Source of the DNA: Idiomarina zobellii
GTDB taxonomy: Bacteria > Pseudomonadota > Gammaproteobacteria > Enterobacterales > Alteromonadaceae
Direction: 5' to 3'
DNA length: 64,000 nucleotides
Assembly: GCF_900100855.1 (NCBI RefSeq)
Contig: NZ_FNCB01000001.1
Coordinates: 62,001 to 126,000 of the forward strand
Shown: piece by piece, positions 56,854 to 64,000 of the stretch
Layout: each line of letters starts with the position of its first letter
Position numbering within the stretch: position 1 is the stretch's first letter
Made by a program: the position numbers and the translations under genes
The notes under the pieces: generated by a model
The model's database searches: none
What the model was told of the DNA's origin: nothing
The model's input: the letters and a program-made list of their open reading frames with translations, nothing else

Positions 56854-57549
56854 ATGCCAGAACACTTAAAACTCTATGAAGCCGTTATGCTGCTCGCATT
56901 GTGCGAGGAAAAGGGCACCATGAACGGCATGTACGTGGAGTATGCCACCGCTGGAGCCATAGCCGCTGAACTTTTAATGCTCGGCCGAATTAAGACTGAT
57001 GAAAATAATAAAAACAAAGTTGCAGTGCTCGATGACAGCCCTACTAGCGATGCGTTGTTAGATGAAGCTTTAACGATGATCGCTGAAGCCAAACGTCCGC
57101 GTAAACTCAAGGACTGGGTGCAAAAACTCGGCGGCATTAAGAACCTGAAACATAAAGTTGCACAAGCATTAGCTGATGACGGCATTGTGTCTCATGAAAA
57201 AGAGAAAGTGTTGTGGCTGTTCGAGCGCCAGGTTTACCCCGAAGTAAACCCGCAACCAGAGCAGGAGTTGCGTCAGGCCATGCGAGATGCAGTACTCAGT
57301 GATAGCGAAGATATTGAACCGCAAATTGCTATTGCCGTCGCATTAGCCAATAGTGCCAAGCTACTGCCACAGGTGTTCAGTAAGCAAGAACTGAAAGACC
57401 GCAAACAACGCATTAAGCAGCTAGAAAATGGCGAACTTGTGTCTAAAGCCGCTAAAGAAGCTGTCCAGGCCATTGAAGCCGCGGTTATGGTTGCTGTGAT
57501 TATGCCTGCCATCACTGCTGCAACGACGCCAAGCTCGGGTTCGTGTTAG
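56854..57549 (+). CDS. GPP34 (GOLPH3-like) family protein
   Basis: This 231-residue protein matches the Golgi phosphoprotein 3/GPP34 family: the start LKLYEAVMLLALCEEKGTM, then an AGAIAAELLMLGRI helix, RPRKLKDWVQKLG, and a late KAAKEAVQAIEAAV helix. Eukaryotic GOLPH3 binds PI4P at the Golgi; bacterial members are of unknown function and are commonest in Actinobacteria, so its presence here suggests acquisition. It starts a forward run with two further unknown genes (20 and 48 bases apart). Confidence 0.85.
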   Translation: MPEHLKLYEAVMLLALCEEKGTMNGMYVEYATAGAIAAELLMLGRIKTDENNKNKVAVLDDSPTSDALLDEALTMIAEAKRPRKLKDWVQKLGGIKNLKHKVAQALADDGIVSHEKEKVLWLFERQVYPEVNPQPEQELRQAMRDAVLSDSEDIEPQIAIAVALANSAKLLPQVFSKQELKDRKQRIKQLENGELVSKAAKEAVQAIEAAVMVAVIMPAITAATTPSSGSC

Positions 57550-57568
57550 TCACAAAAAAGGAATTTGT

Positions 57569-58225
57569 ATGACACTGCTAAAAAATCTCCGACTATGGCA
57601 GGCGGCAGTAATCGCTGTCACTTTCAGTTTTGTCGTCAGCTATTCGGCTTTCAACCTGCAGACGCGCGTTACCGAGATCGCACCAGATGCCCAGAGCGGC
57701 ATTGTCATCATGTACTCACTGATTTTAAACGCGGCGCTCTGGTTAGTTTTGTCCATTGCCGCGTTCTACTTTCTGCAAGGGCTCGCGCAGAAGTATCGGT
57801 TTAAATCGGTTGTCAGCGGTGCATTGGCGCTTCTAGTTGTCGGTTACGCGGGCTACCTCAGTGTGAGCGCAATGCAGCTAAGTAACGCACTCATTGCTGC
57901 AGCCGATCCATCGACGCCATCGCAGCGCCTGGCATCCCTCGCAGAAGCCGACCTGGGCTATGGTTACGAAATGGATAACAGACTCGCGGCAAATCCATCA
58001 ACGCCCGTCGACACGCTGCGGGCGCTATATCAACGAGAGAATCAAATCGGCACCGACATAAAACTGGCACGCAATACCAATACGCCCAATTCGATTTTGA
58101 TTGAACTATCTAAGCGTCATAACAGCGATCAGCATAATGCCATTATCAGGTCACTCAAAAACAACCCAAAGGTCACTAATGGTGAACTGCGTTTTGACGC
58201 TGCGATGACACTACAGGTTAAATAA
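57569..58225 (+). CDS. Membrane protein with LRV-like repeat tail
   Basis: This 218-residue protein has three membrane helices (about 11-29, 46-69 and 79-100). The C-terminal part carries a loose ~24-residue repeat: RLAANPSTPVDTLRALY, LARNTNTPNSILIEL and SLKNNPKVTNGELRF. The repeat resembles leucine-rich-variant repeats, so a protein-contact role is likely. No family name is known to me. It lies between the GPP34 gene and a hydrolase lipoprotein, probably one transcript. Confidence 0.65.
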   Translation: MTLLKNLRLWQAAVIAVTFSFVVSYSAFNLQTRVTEIAPDAQSGIVIMYSLILNAALWLVLSIAAFYFLQGLAQKYRFKSVVSGALALLVVGYAGYLSVSAMQLSNALIAAADPSTPSQRLASLAEADLGYGYEMDNRLAANPSTPVDTLRALYQRENQIGTDIKLARNTNTPNSILIELSKRHNSDQHNAIIRSLKNNPKVTNGELRFDAAMTLQVK

Positions 58226-58272
58226 CTTAGCACTAACCATAAAACACAGCTCGTTAAGAGGAATCCGCATCA

Positions 58273-59343
58273 ATGCGCTTTAGAAAACCTTCAGGCACTA
58301 TTTGTATTGCTTTGCTACTCAGCATGGCCTCGGGTTGTGCGCACTTTATCGAGCAACAAATACTTTATCCTGGCGACGGCGGCATGGTTGTTGAGGGCGT
58401 GAACGACCGCGAGCTACTCGAAATTTATCATCTGCAAGCGCGCGAGGTTACCGGCCAACAAGGTTTCCCATTTTACTTCGGTGATGCCGAAGCATTGACG
58501 GCCGATTTTATGCCACCAAAGATGGATTTCACTTTTCGCTACAGCAACGCGCCAAAAGGCATCGAACCAGTACGTAAATACAAACTAGAACTTGAGTCCC
58601 CTCCAAAGGATTTTCCATCTGCCAAAGGTATTATAATTCTGCTACACAGCTACAGCACTAATGCCCAATCGGTTTTCTTTGACAACGTGGCGCTGCAGCT
58701 GCAGGGTTATCATACCGCCTGCTTTGACCTGTTGGGGCATGGTCAGGCAAAACAGAAGCCAGTGAGCTTTGGTGCCGCAGATCTAAAGCGTTTACATCGT
58801 TTAATCACGACGCTTAAACAACAGTATCAGTTACCGGTCATTCTCTATGGAAAATCCTATGGTGCATCTATTGCCGCGCAGTATATTGCGTCGTATGGCA
58901 GTATCTCCGGGTTTATTGCTGTCGCGCCGATGACTGATTTTACGCCCGCGGCCACACGAATGGCCAAAAGCTCAAGTCCTTTGCTTACTAAGCTCGTGTC
59001 TGACCAGTGGCTGCAAACTACCTTCGAGAACGTGCTGACTGAGCGGCAAACGAATTCTCGACAGTTATCAACGCCGCGCATTTTATTACGCCAAACGACT
59101 GATTCTTTACCCCCAACACTCATTTTAGCGGGAGGGCTAGACAAGATTAGCGATCCTGAGCAAATTAAAGCGCTTGCCACCATTGATGCGGTTGAACTGA
59201 GACACTTCGATAATCGTGGTCATGTGGAGATGATGATTTATGACAATCAAGTGAACGACGCAGTTAATCGCTGGCTAGGTAATCATGAGGCAATAAAAAA
59301 GCCCAGCGATGACCGTGCTGGGCTTAGTAACTCATCGAGGTAA
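58273..59343 (+). CDS. Alpha/beta-hydrolase lipoprotein
   Basis: This 356-residue precursor has a lipobox (MASGC, lipid near residue 22), so it faces the periplasm on a membrane anchor. The hydrolase fold has the oxyanion-hole region LLHSYSTNAQS, nucleophile GKSYGAS, and a late Asp (GGLDKISD) and His (NRGHVEM). The substrate could be lipid or an ester. It ends the GPP34 run. Its last codons encode the hairpin terminator of the convergent dps gene. Confidence 0.8.
   Translation: MRFRKPSGTICIALLLSMASGCAHFIEQQILYPGDGGMVVEGVNDRELLEIYHLQAREVTGQQGFPFYFGDAEALTADFMPPKMDFTFRYSNAPKGIEPVRKYKLELESPPKDFPSAKGIIILLHSYSTNAQSVFFDNVALQLQGYHTACFDLLGHGQAKQKPVSFGAADLKRLHRLITTLKQQYQLPVILYGKSYGASIAAQYIASYGSISGFIAVAPMTDFTPAATRMAKSSSPLLTKLVSDQWLQTTFENVLTERQTNSRQLSTPRILLRQTTDSLPPTLILAGGLDKISDPEQIKALATIDAVELRHFDNRGHVEMMIYDNQVNDAVNRWLGNHEAIKKPSDDRAGLSNSSR
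59294..59325 (-). terminator. Terminator of dps, inside the hydrolase 3' end
   Basis: AAGCCCAGC (59299-59307) pairs with GCTGGGCTT (59317-59325). On the reverse strand it is followed by a run of six T, a classical terminator 26 bases after the dps stop. It lies entirely within the coding sequence of the convergent hydrolase. Confidence 0.85.
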
Positions 59344-59351
59344 CCTACGAA

Positions 59352-59873
59352 TCAGCGTTTTAATTCGCCACTGGCTGATTCGATGTGCGCGCGTACAAAC
59401 CATTGGAACTGCTCTAAGTCACCCAGTTGTCCTGTTAGCAGGTCTTCGGACACGGGATCTAAATCTGCGAGCTTTTCGATGGCTGCACGATGGTCTGAAT
59501 TAACGCCATTATAGACTTTGTCCAGCGCTGCCAGATGGTCGACAACAAGTCCTCTGCCAATACTGTACTCATCCCAACGACGACGGTCGACAATCGACTG
59601 CGGTGTACCTAACGGTACGCCACCCATGGTCGCGATTCGTTCTGCGATGGTATCGGTCATTTCGCGCACGACGTCAACCTGTGGGTCCAACATTTCGTGT
59701 ACGCCGATAAAGTTTGGACCAACGACATTCCAATGAACGTGTTTTAGCGTAAGTTGTAAGTCAAGAAGTGCGACTAAGCGATCATCAAGAATTGCTATGA
59801 CTTTATCCGCCGACTCACTTTTCATTCCCGGTGCTGTAAAGTCTGCAACTTGGCTTGCATTATTGCTACTCAT
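59352..59873 (-). CDS. dps: Dps ferritin-like DNA-protection protein
   Basis: This 173-residue dodecamer-forming miniferritin oxidises ferrous iron with peroxide and coats DNA in starvation. The interfacial ferroxidase residues are in LTLKHVHWNVVGPNFIGVHEMLD (written as parts: HVHWNV and FIGVHEMLD) and the MTDTIAERI helix. The N-terminal ~25 residues are polar and mobile, as in E. coli Dps. Its upstream region contains the long repeat at 59984-60089. Monocistronic. Confidence 0.93.
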   Translation of the reverse strand: MSSNNASQVADFTAPGMKSESADKVIAILDDRLVALLDLQLTLKHVHWNVVGPNFIGVHEMLDPQVDVVREMTDTIAERIATMGGVPLGTPQSIVDRRRWDEYSIGRGLVVDHLAALDKVYNGVNSDHRAAIEKLADLDPVSEDLLTGQLGDLEQFQWFVRAHIESASGELKR

Positions 59874-59983
59874 ATTGCCTCCTGATTTATTAACGTTTCA
59901 ATTAAGCTTACGCATAAAATTATCAGGAAGATCGCTTTGTGACTGCGCGCAGTAAAGGCGAAATAAGACAAGGGCTGGTGCCC

Positions 59984-60089
59984 GGTGTTGTAGTTCTGTC
60001 ATGTCAGGGTGTCGAAGGCCAAGGATGGCCTTCGTCAAGCCCACACGGACGTGCTAGTAGCGTCCCTGACATGGCAGAACTACAACACC
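59984..60089 (+). repeat. Long-stem repeat with two GGA-loop hairpins (copy 2)
   Basis: The outer arms 59984-60009 and 60064-60089 are complementary over 26 bases with a single U-G wobble on the forward strand, which points to forward-strand RNA. Inside are GAAGGCC-AAGGAT-GGCCTTC (60013-60032) and CAC-ACGGAC-GTG (60042-60053). The layout matches copy 1 at 51705-51821, although the outer sequence differs. One loop fits AYGGAY (ACGGAC) and the other has A in place of Y. It lies between dps and sucD, antisense to both. No other feature occurs in 59874-60140. Confidence 0.6.
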
Positions 60090-60140
60090 CAACCGCCGGC
60101 TCTTGGCTTATTCCGACTTTATTCCTTAGAGAACAGCCAC

Positions 60141-60168
60141 AAAAAACCCGGCACGAAGGCCGGGTTTT
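60141..60168 (-). terminator. Terminator of the suc operon (after sucD)
   Basis: AACCCGGC (60145-60152) pairs with GCCGGGTT (60159-60166). On the reverse strand it is followed by a run of six T, 23 bases after the sucD stop. It is symmetrical enough also to stop forward transcription coming from the repeat. Confidence 0.88.
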
Positions 60169-60188
60169 GTTTAAGCGTTGGCGGGATA

Positions 60189-61061
60189 TTACCAGCCAGT
60201 TTTCTCTGCAACAGCTTTGCCGATATCGGCCAGGCTGCGTACAGTTTTAACGCCTGCTGCTTCAAGTGCAGCGAATTTCTCGTCAGCAGTACCTTTACCG
60301 CCGGCAATGATCGCACCAGCGTGGCCCATACGTTTGCCCGGAGGAGCAGTAACACCAGCAATGTAAGAAACAACCGGCTTAGAGACATTGTTTTTGATGT
60401 ACTCTGCCGCTTCTTCTTCTGCTGTACCACCGATTTCACCGATCATTACGATAGCTTCGGTTTCTGGATCTTTTTCAAACAGTTCCAGAATATCGATGAA
60501 GTTAGAACCCGGGATAGGGTCACCACCGATACCAACACAGCTAGACTGACCAAAACCTGCGTCAGTAGTCTGCTTAACCGCTTCGTACGTCAATGTACCT
60601 GAACGTGACACGATACCCACTTTACCTTTCTTGTGGATGTGGCCAGGCATGATACCGATTTTGCACTCGTCCGGAGTGATAACCCCCGGGCAGTTTGGAC
60701 CGATCATGCGCACGCCTTTGTGCGTCAGGTATTCTTTAACGTAAAGCATATCCAGCGTAGGGATACCTTCAGTAATACAAACAATCAGTTCGATACCAGC
60801 GTCTGCTGCTTCGATGATTGAATCTTTACAGAAAGGAGCCGGTACGTAGATAACTGATGCAGTTGCGCCAGTTGCTTCTACCGCTTCTTTTACGGTGTTG
60901 AATACAGGCAGGCCTAAGTGCTCTTGACCACCTTTACCAGGTGTTACACCGCCAACCATTTGCGTACCGTAAGCAATTGCTTGCTCAGAGTGGAAAGTAC
61001 CCTGACCGCCAGTGAAACCCTGACAGATTACTTTGGTGTTTTTATCGATCAAAATGCTCAT
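60189..61061 (-). CDS. sucD: Succinyl-CoA synthetase alpha subunit
   Basis: It forms succinate and a nucleoside triphosphate from succinyl-CoA in the TCA cycle, with SucC. The 290-residue protein has the CoA-binding start ([21 protein letters not shown]), the GPNCPGVI motif, and phosphohistidine H247 in [10 protein letters not shown]. The start overlaps the sucC stop by one base. It is the last gene of sucA-sucB-sucC-sucD. Confidence 0.96.
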   Translation of the reverse strand: MSILIDKNTKVICQGFTGGQGTFHSEQAIAYGTQMVGGVTPGKGGQEHLGLPVFNTVKEAVEATGATASVIYVPAPFCKDSIIEAADAGIELIVCITEGIPTLDMLYVKEYLTHKGVRMIGPNCPGVITPDECKIGIMPGHIHKKGKVGIVSRSGTLTYEAVKQTTDAGFGQSSCVGIGGDPIPGSNFIDILELFEKDPETEAIVMIGEIGGTAEEEAAEYIKNNVSKPVVSYIAGVTAPPGKRMGHAGAIIAGGKGTADEKFAALEAAGVKTVRSLADIGKAVAEKTGW

Positions 61062-62227
61062 TATTGACCTCCTGCCGCAGCAACCACTTTATCGGCAGCA
61101 TCAGACAAGCTTTCTGCAGCGATAATGTTCAGGCCACTTTCGTTCAATTTCTGTGTACCCAGTTCAGCGTTGTTACCTTCAAGGCGAACAACCACTGGTA
61201 CTTTAACGCCGACTTCTTCAACCGCGCCAATGATACCTTCTGCGATCATGTCGCAACGAACGATACCACCAAAGATGTTAACCAATACGGCTTTAACAGA
61301 GCTGTCAGACAAGATAATTTTGAACGCTTCAGAAACACGCTCTTTTGTTGCGCCGCCACCAACGTCAAGGAAGTTAGCTGGCTCGCCGCCACTCAGCTTA
61401 ACGATGTCCATAGTACCCATCGCCAAACCTGCGCCGTTAACCATACAACCGATGTTGCCGTCTAACGCTACGTAGTTCAGTTCCCACTTAGCAGCTTCCG
61501 CTTCACGAGCGTCGTCTTGTGACGGATCGTGCATTTCCTGAATTTTAGGCTGACGATACAGTGCGTTGCCGTCGATGCCGACTTTCGCATCCAGACAGTG
61601 TACGTTGCCTTCGTCAGTGATAACTAATGGGTTAATTTCTAACAGTGCTAAGTCGTACTGTTCGAACATTTTCGCCAAGCCTAAGAAAACCTTAGTGAAT
61701 TGCTTTACCTGATCTGGAGTCAGACCCAGTTTAAAGCCTAATTCACGACCCTGGTATGGCTGAGGGCCAACCGTTGGGTCAATTTCAACTTTCAGAATTT
61801 TCTCTGGTGTTTCTTCAGCAACGGTTTCGATTTCTACGCCGCCTTCAGTTGATGCCATGAACACGATTTTACGTGAACCACGGTCAACAACCGCACCTAA
61901 GTAAAGCTCGTCAGCAATATCAGTACAGCTTTCAACCAAAATCTTAGCAACCGGTTGACCTTTCTCGTCGGTTTGGAAAGTTACTAAGTTTTTGCCTAAC
62001 CACTGTTCTGCGAATGCACGAACTTCGTCTAAACTTTTAACCAGCTTCACACCGCCCGCTTTACCACGGCCGCCTGCGTGAACCTGACATTTTACGACCC
62101 AAATGTCGCCACCAATACGCTTTGCCGCTTCTACAGCTTCATCAGCTGTGTCGCACGCAAAACCTTCAGATACTGGTAAACCGAACTCTTTAAAGAGTTG
62201 CTTACCCTGATACTCATGCAAATTCAT
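61061..62227 (-). CDS. sucC: Succinyl-CoA synthetase beta subunit
   Basis: This 388-residue ATP-grasp subunit begins [19 protein letters not shown]. It has the nucleotide-binding [17 protein letters not shown] and LEINPLVI segments and the C-terminal [14 protein letters not shown], all standard. It pairs with SucD (one-base overlap). A 137-base gap with a hairpin separates it from sucB, so part of the operon may be attenuated there. Confidence 0.96.
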   Translation of the reverse strand: MNLHEYQGKQLFKEFGLPVSEGFACDTADEAVEAAKRIGGDIWVVKCQVHAGGRGKAGGVKLVKSLDEVRAFAEQWLGKNLVTFQTDEKGQPVAKILVESCTDIADELYLGAVVDRGSRKIVFMASTEGGVEIETVAEETPEKILKVEIDPTVGPQPYQGRELGFKLGLTPDQVKQFTKVFLGLAKMFEQYDLALLEINPLVITDEGNVHCLDAKVGIDGNALYRQPKIQEMHDPSQDDAREAEAAKWELNYVALDGNIGCMVNGAGLAMGTMDIVKLSGGEPANFLDVGGGATKERVSEAFKIILSDSSVKAVLVNIFGGIVRCDMIAEGIIGAVEEVGVKVPVVVRLEGNNAELGTQKLNESGLNIIAAESLSDAADKVVAAAGGQ

Positions 62228-62321
62228 GATGCTCTTCCGATTCGTTGAAACAACAAAAGCAGCTTACCTGCTGCCTACCCGAATACCGCGCCGAATTTTA
62301 ACGTGAACGGCGCAAAATTAA

Positions 62322-62351
62322 CAGCCGCAAGCTAAATTAGCATTGCGGCTG
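62322..62351 (-). terminator. Intra-operon hairpin between sucB and sucC
   Basis: CAGCCGCAA and TTGCGGCTG at the ends (62322-62330, 62343-62351) pair perfectly, with a further inner GCTAA/TTAGC pairing. The reverse-strand tail is TTAATTTT, weaker than a full T run. It may be a partial terminator or an mRNA-stabilising structure that sets sucAB against sucCD levels. Confidence 0.6.
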
Positions 62352-62364
62352 GTTCTCAGCGTCT

Positions 62365-63927
62365 TTAGATATCCAGGATAAGACGTTGAGGATCTTCTAA
62401 CAGCTCTTTTACGGTGACCAGGAAGCCAACCGATTCTTTACCATCGATAATACGGTGGTCGTAAGACAGAGCTAAGTACATCATTGGCAAGATCTCAATC
62501 TTACCGTCGACAACCATTGGGCGCTCCTGAATTTTATGCATACCCAGAATTGCGCTTTGAGGTGGGTTCAAAATTGGCGTGGATAACAGTGAACCAAAGA
62601 CACCACCGTTAGTGATAGTGAAGTTACCACCCTGCATTTCATCCAGGGTTAACTTACCGTCACGACCTTTAATAGCCAGCTCGCGAATGCCTTTTTCCAT
62701 ATCTGCAATTGACATTTTGTCTGTATCACGCAGAACCGGCGTTACCAAACCACGAGGGGTTGAAACCGCAATACTTACGTCAAAGTAGTTGTGATAAACA
62801 ATGTCATCACCGTCGATAGACGCATTCACGTCAGGGAAGCGTTTCAGTGCTTCTGTTACTGCTTTAACGTAGAAGCCCATGAAACCAAGACGTGTGTCAT
62901 GAGTTTCTTCAAAGACGTCTTTATACTTCTTGCGCAAGTCCATAATTGGCTTCATGTTGATTTCGTTGAACGTCGTCAACATGGCCGTGTCATTTTTCGC
63001 TTGTAGCAGACGCTCTGCAATACGCTTACGCAAACGTGTCATAGGTACACGTTTCTGGTCGCGGTCACCTGAAACTGCAGGTTGTGCAGATTGCTGCTTG
63101 CTGCTGTCCGAAGACTTAGATGATGAGCCTGCTTTCACGTGCTTCTCAACGTCTTCTTTGGTGACACGTCCGCCTTTACCCGTGCCTTTAACGTCACTTG
63201 GCTTAAGGCCGTGTTCACCTAATAAGCGACGCACTGCAGGACCAGCCACTTCGCTGTCACCGCCGTCGTCTTTGCTTTCAGCAGCAGACTCAGACTTGCT
63301 ATCGTCTGATTTGCTTACGCTACCGCCTGAAGAAGCACCCGCTTCCACAATACCGATAACGTCGTCAGCACCAACCGTTGCGCCTTCGTCGTGTTCAATT
63401 TTAACTAACACACCGTCAGCAGGAGCAACGACTTCCAGAACCACTTTGTCGGTCTCAATGTCTACTAAGTTCTGGTCACGTTTAACTTCGTCGCCTTCTT
63501 TAACGTGCCAGGCTGAAATCGTTGCGTCAGATACAGACTCTGGTAATTGAGGAACAGTCACGTTCATCTTCTCGCCTGAGCCTTTTTTCTCAGAAGAGCC
63601 GGAGTCTTTTTTGTCGTCTTTCTTATCGGCTTTTTTGTCGCCGTCGTCTGACTTCTCTTCTTTCTTTGAGTCAGAGCTTTCAGCGCCATCGCCTTCTTCG
63701 ATTTTACCAATTACTTCTTCAGCAGTAACTGTGGTGCCTTCTTCAGCAGTAATTTCGCCTAAAACACCGTCAGCTTCTGCGACAACTTCAAGCACTACCT
63801 TATCGGTTTCGATGTCCACCAAATTTTGGTCGCGCGATACTTTATCGCCAGGTTTTACGTGCCATGTTGCGATGGTAGCATCTGCAACAGATTCGGGTAA
63901 TTGAGGAACTTTAATATCAATCGCCAT
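62365..63927 (-). CDS. sucB: Dihydrolipoyl succinyltransferase (E2o) with two lipoyl domains
   Basis: This is the E2 core of 2-oxoglutarate dehydrogenase. The 520-residue protein carries two lipoyl domains: residues 1-80 (lipoyl lysine K43 in IETDKVV) and about 121-198 (K161, same motif), with long identical stretches. A charged Lys/Asp/Ser linker lies between them (about 81-120). The E1/E3-binding domain follows (about 229-262), and the catalytic domain has H491 and D495 in DHRIIDG. E. coli SucB (about 400 residues) has one lipoyl domain. It is read downstream of sucA (gap 13 bases). Confidence 0.94.
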   Translation of the reverse strand: MAIDIKVPQLPESVADATIATWHVKPGDKVSRDQNLVDIETDKVVLEVVAEADGVLGEITAEEGTTVTAEEVIGKIEEGDGAESSDSKKEEKSDDGDKKADKKDDKKDSGSSEKKGSGEKMNVTVPQLPESVSDATISAWHVKEGDEVKRDQNLVDIETDKVVLEVVAPADGVLVKIEHDEGATVGADDVIGIVEAGASSGGSVSKSDDSKSESAAESKDDGGDSEVAGPAVRRLLGEHGLKPSDVKGTGKGGRVTKEDVEKHVKAGSSSKSSDSSKQQSAQPAVSGDRDQKRVPMTRLRKRIAERLLQAKNDTAMLTTFNEINMKPIMDLRKKYKDVFEETHDTRLGFMGFYVKAVTEALKRFPDVNASIDGDDIVYHNYFDVSIAVSTPRGLVTPVLRDTDKMSIADMEKGIRELAIKGRDGKLTLDEMQGGNFTITNGGVFGSLLSTPILNPPQSAILGMHKIQERPMVVDGKIEILPMMYLALSYDHRIIDGKESVGFLVTVKELLEDPQRLILDI

Positions 63928-63940
63928 GGTTCATCTTCAC

Positions 63941-64000
63941 CTATTTAATGGTTAGCGCTTCGTCAACGAGTTTTTGTTGCTGTTTGTTATGCTCTGATAA
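63941..64000 (-). CDS. sucA: 2-oxoglutarate dehydrogenase E1, C-terminal end (partial)
   Basis: The last 19 codons and stop lie at the window's right edge on the reverse strand: LSEHNKQQQKLVDEALTIK. This matches the C-terminus of E. coli SucA (HQKQQQDLVNDAL..). The rest of the gene is outside the window. SucB follows after 13 bases. Confidence 0.85.
   Translation of the reverse strand, partial: LSEHNKQQQKLVDEALTIK

Overview
The window reads as ordinary chromosome of a marine gammaproteobacterium, most likely Idiomarina or a close relative in the Alteromonadales. Support for this comes from the gene content and order: dapA-bamC-purC, bcp/perM/bepA/arsC, pgm-seqA-ybfF, fldA-fur, sucA-sucB-sucC-sucD, a monomeric NADP isocitrate dehydrogenase, and several small families typical of that order (DUF3392, DUF2069, DUF2066, DUF2788, DUF2897). 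The genus call is an inference from proteins and synteny; no rRNA or tRNA gene is present to confirm it.

Layout. 1-10 kb: a divergent promoter with two identical palindromes, an MHYT/GGDEF/EAL c-di-GMP protein, a peptide transporter, isocitrate dehydrogenase, glyoxalase I, then a tight reverse-strand run uppP - voltage-gated channel - YgjP-like peptidase. 10-18 kb: lysC behind a lysine riboswitch, an alcohol dehydrogenase, a DUF885 lipoprotein, and a MoxR - VWA - phospholipase D cluster. 18-30 kb: a hybrid sensor kinase, patatin, xthA, yfbV, an EIIA-like protein without its phosphorylated histidine, yffB-dapE-M15 peptidase-DUF2897, then purC, bamC and dapA. 29-43 kb: envelope quality control (BepA), redox proteins, the replication-control genes hda and seqA, and fldA-fur. 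43-52 kb: glnS, the 5-oxoprolinase genes pxpABC, and an acyl-CoA dehydrogenase / phosphotransferase / SDR operon.

51.7-53.6 kb is the clearest accessory segment. It is visibly AT-richer than its surroundings and holds two reverse-strand genes of unknown function. Each is bracketed by complementary GTTRRRY-like core sites and followed by a folded attC-like site. This is the signature of integron gene cassettes without an integrase in the window (a CALIN or a relic). Next to it, and again at 60.0 kb, are two long-stem repeats. Each carries a pair of small hairpins that present a GGA loop (three of four fit AYGGAY), resembling the orphan TwoAYGGAY RNA motif and CsrA/RsmA sites.

54-64 kb: a minimal DEAD-box helicase, a PAS/GGDEF/EAL protein, a bacterial GPP34 (GOLPH3-like) gene followed by two unknown membrane or lipoproteins, dps, and the TCA genes sucDCBA read on the reverse strand. 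SucB has two lipoyl domains. sucA runs off the right edge.
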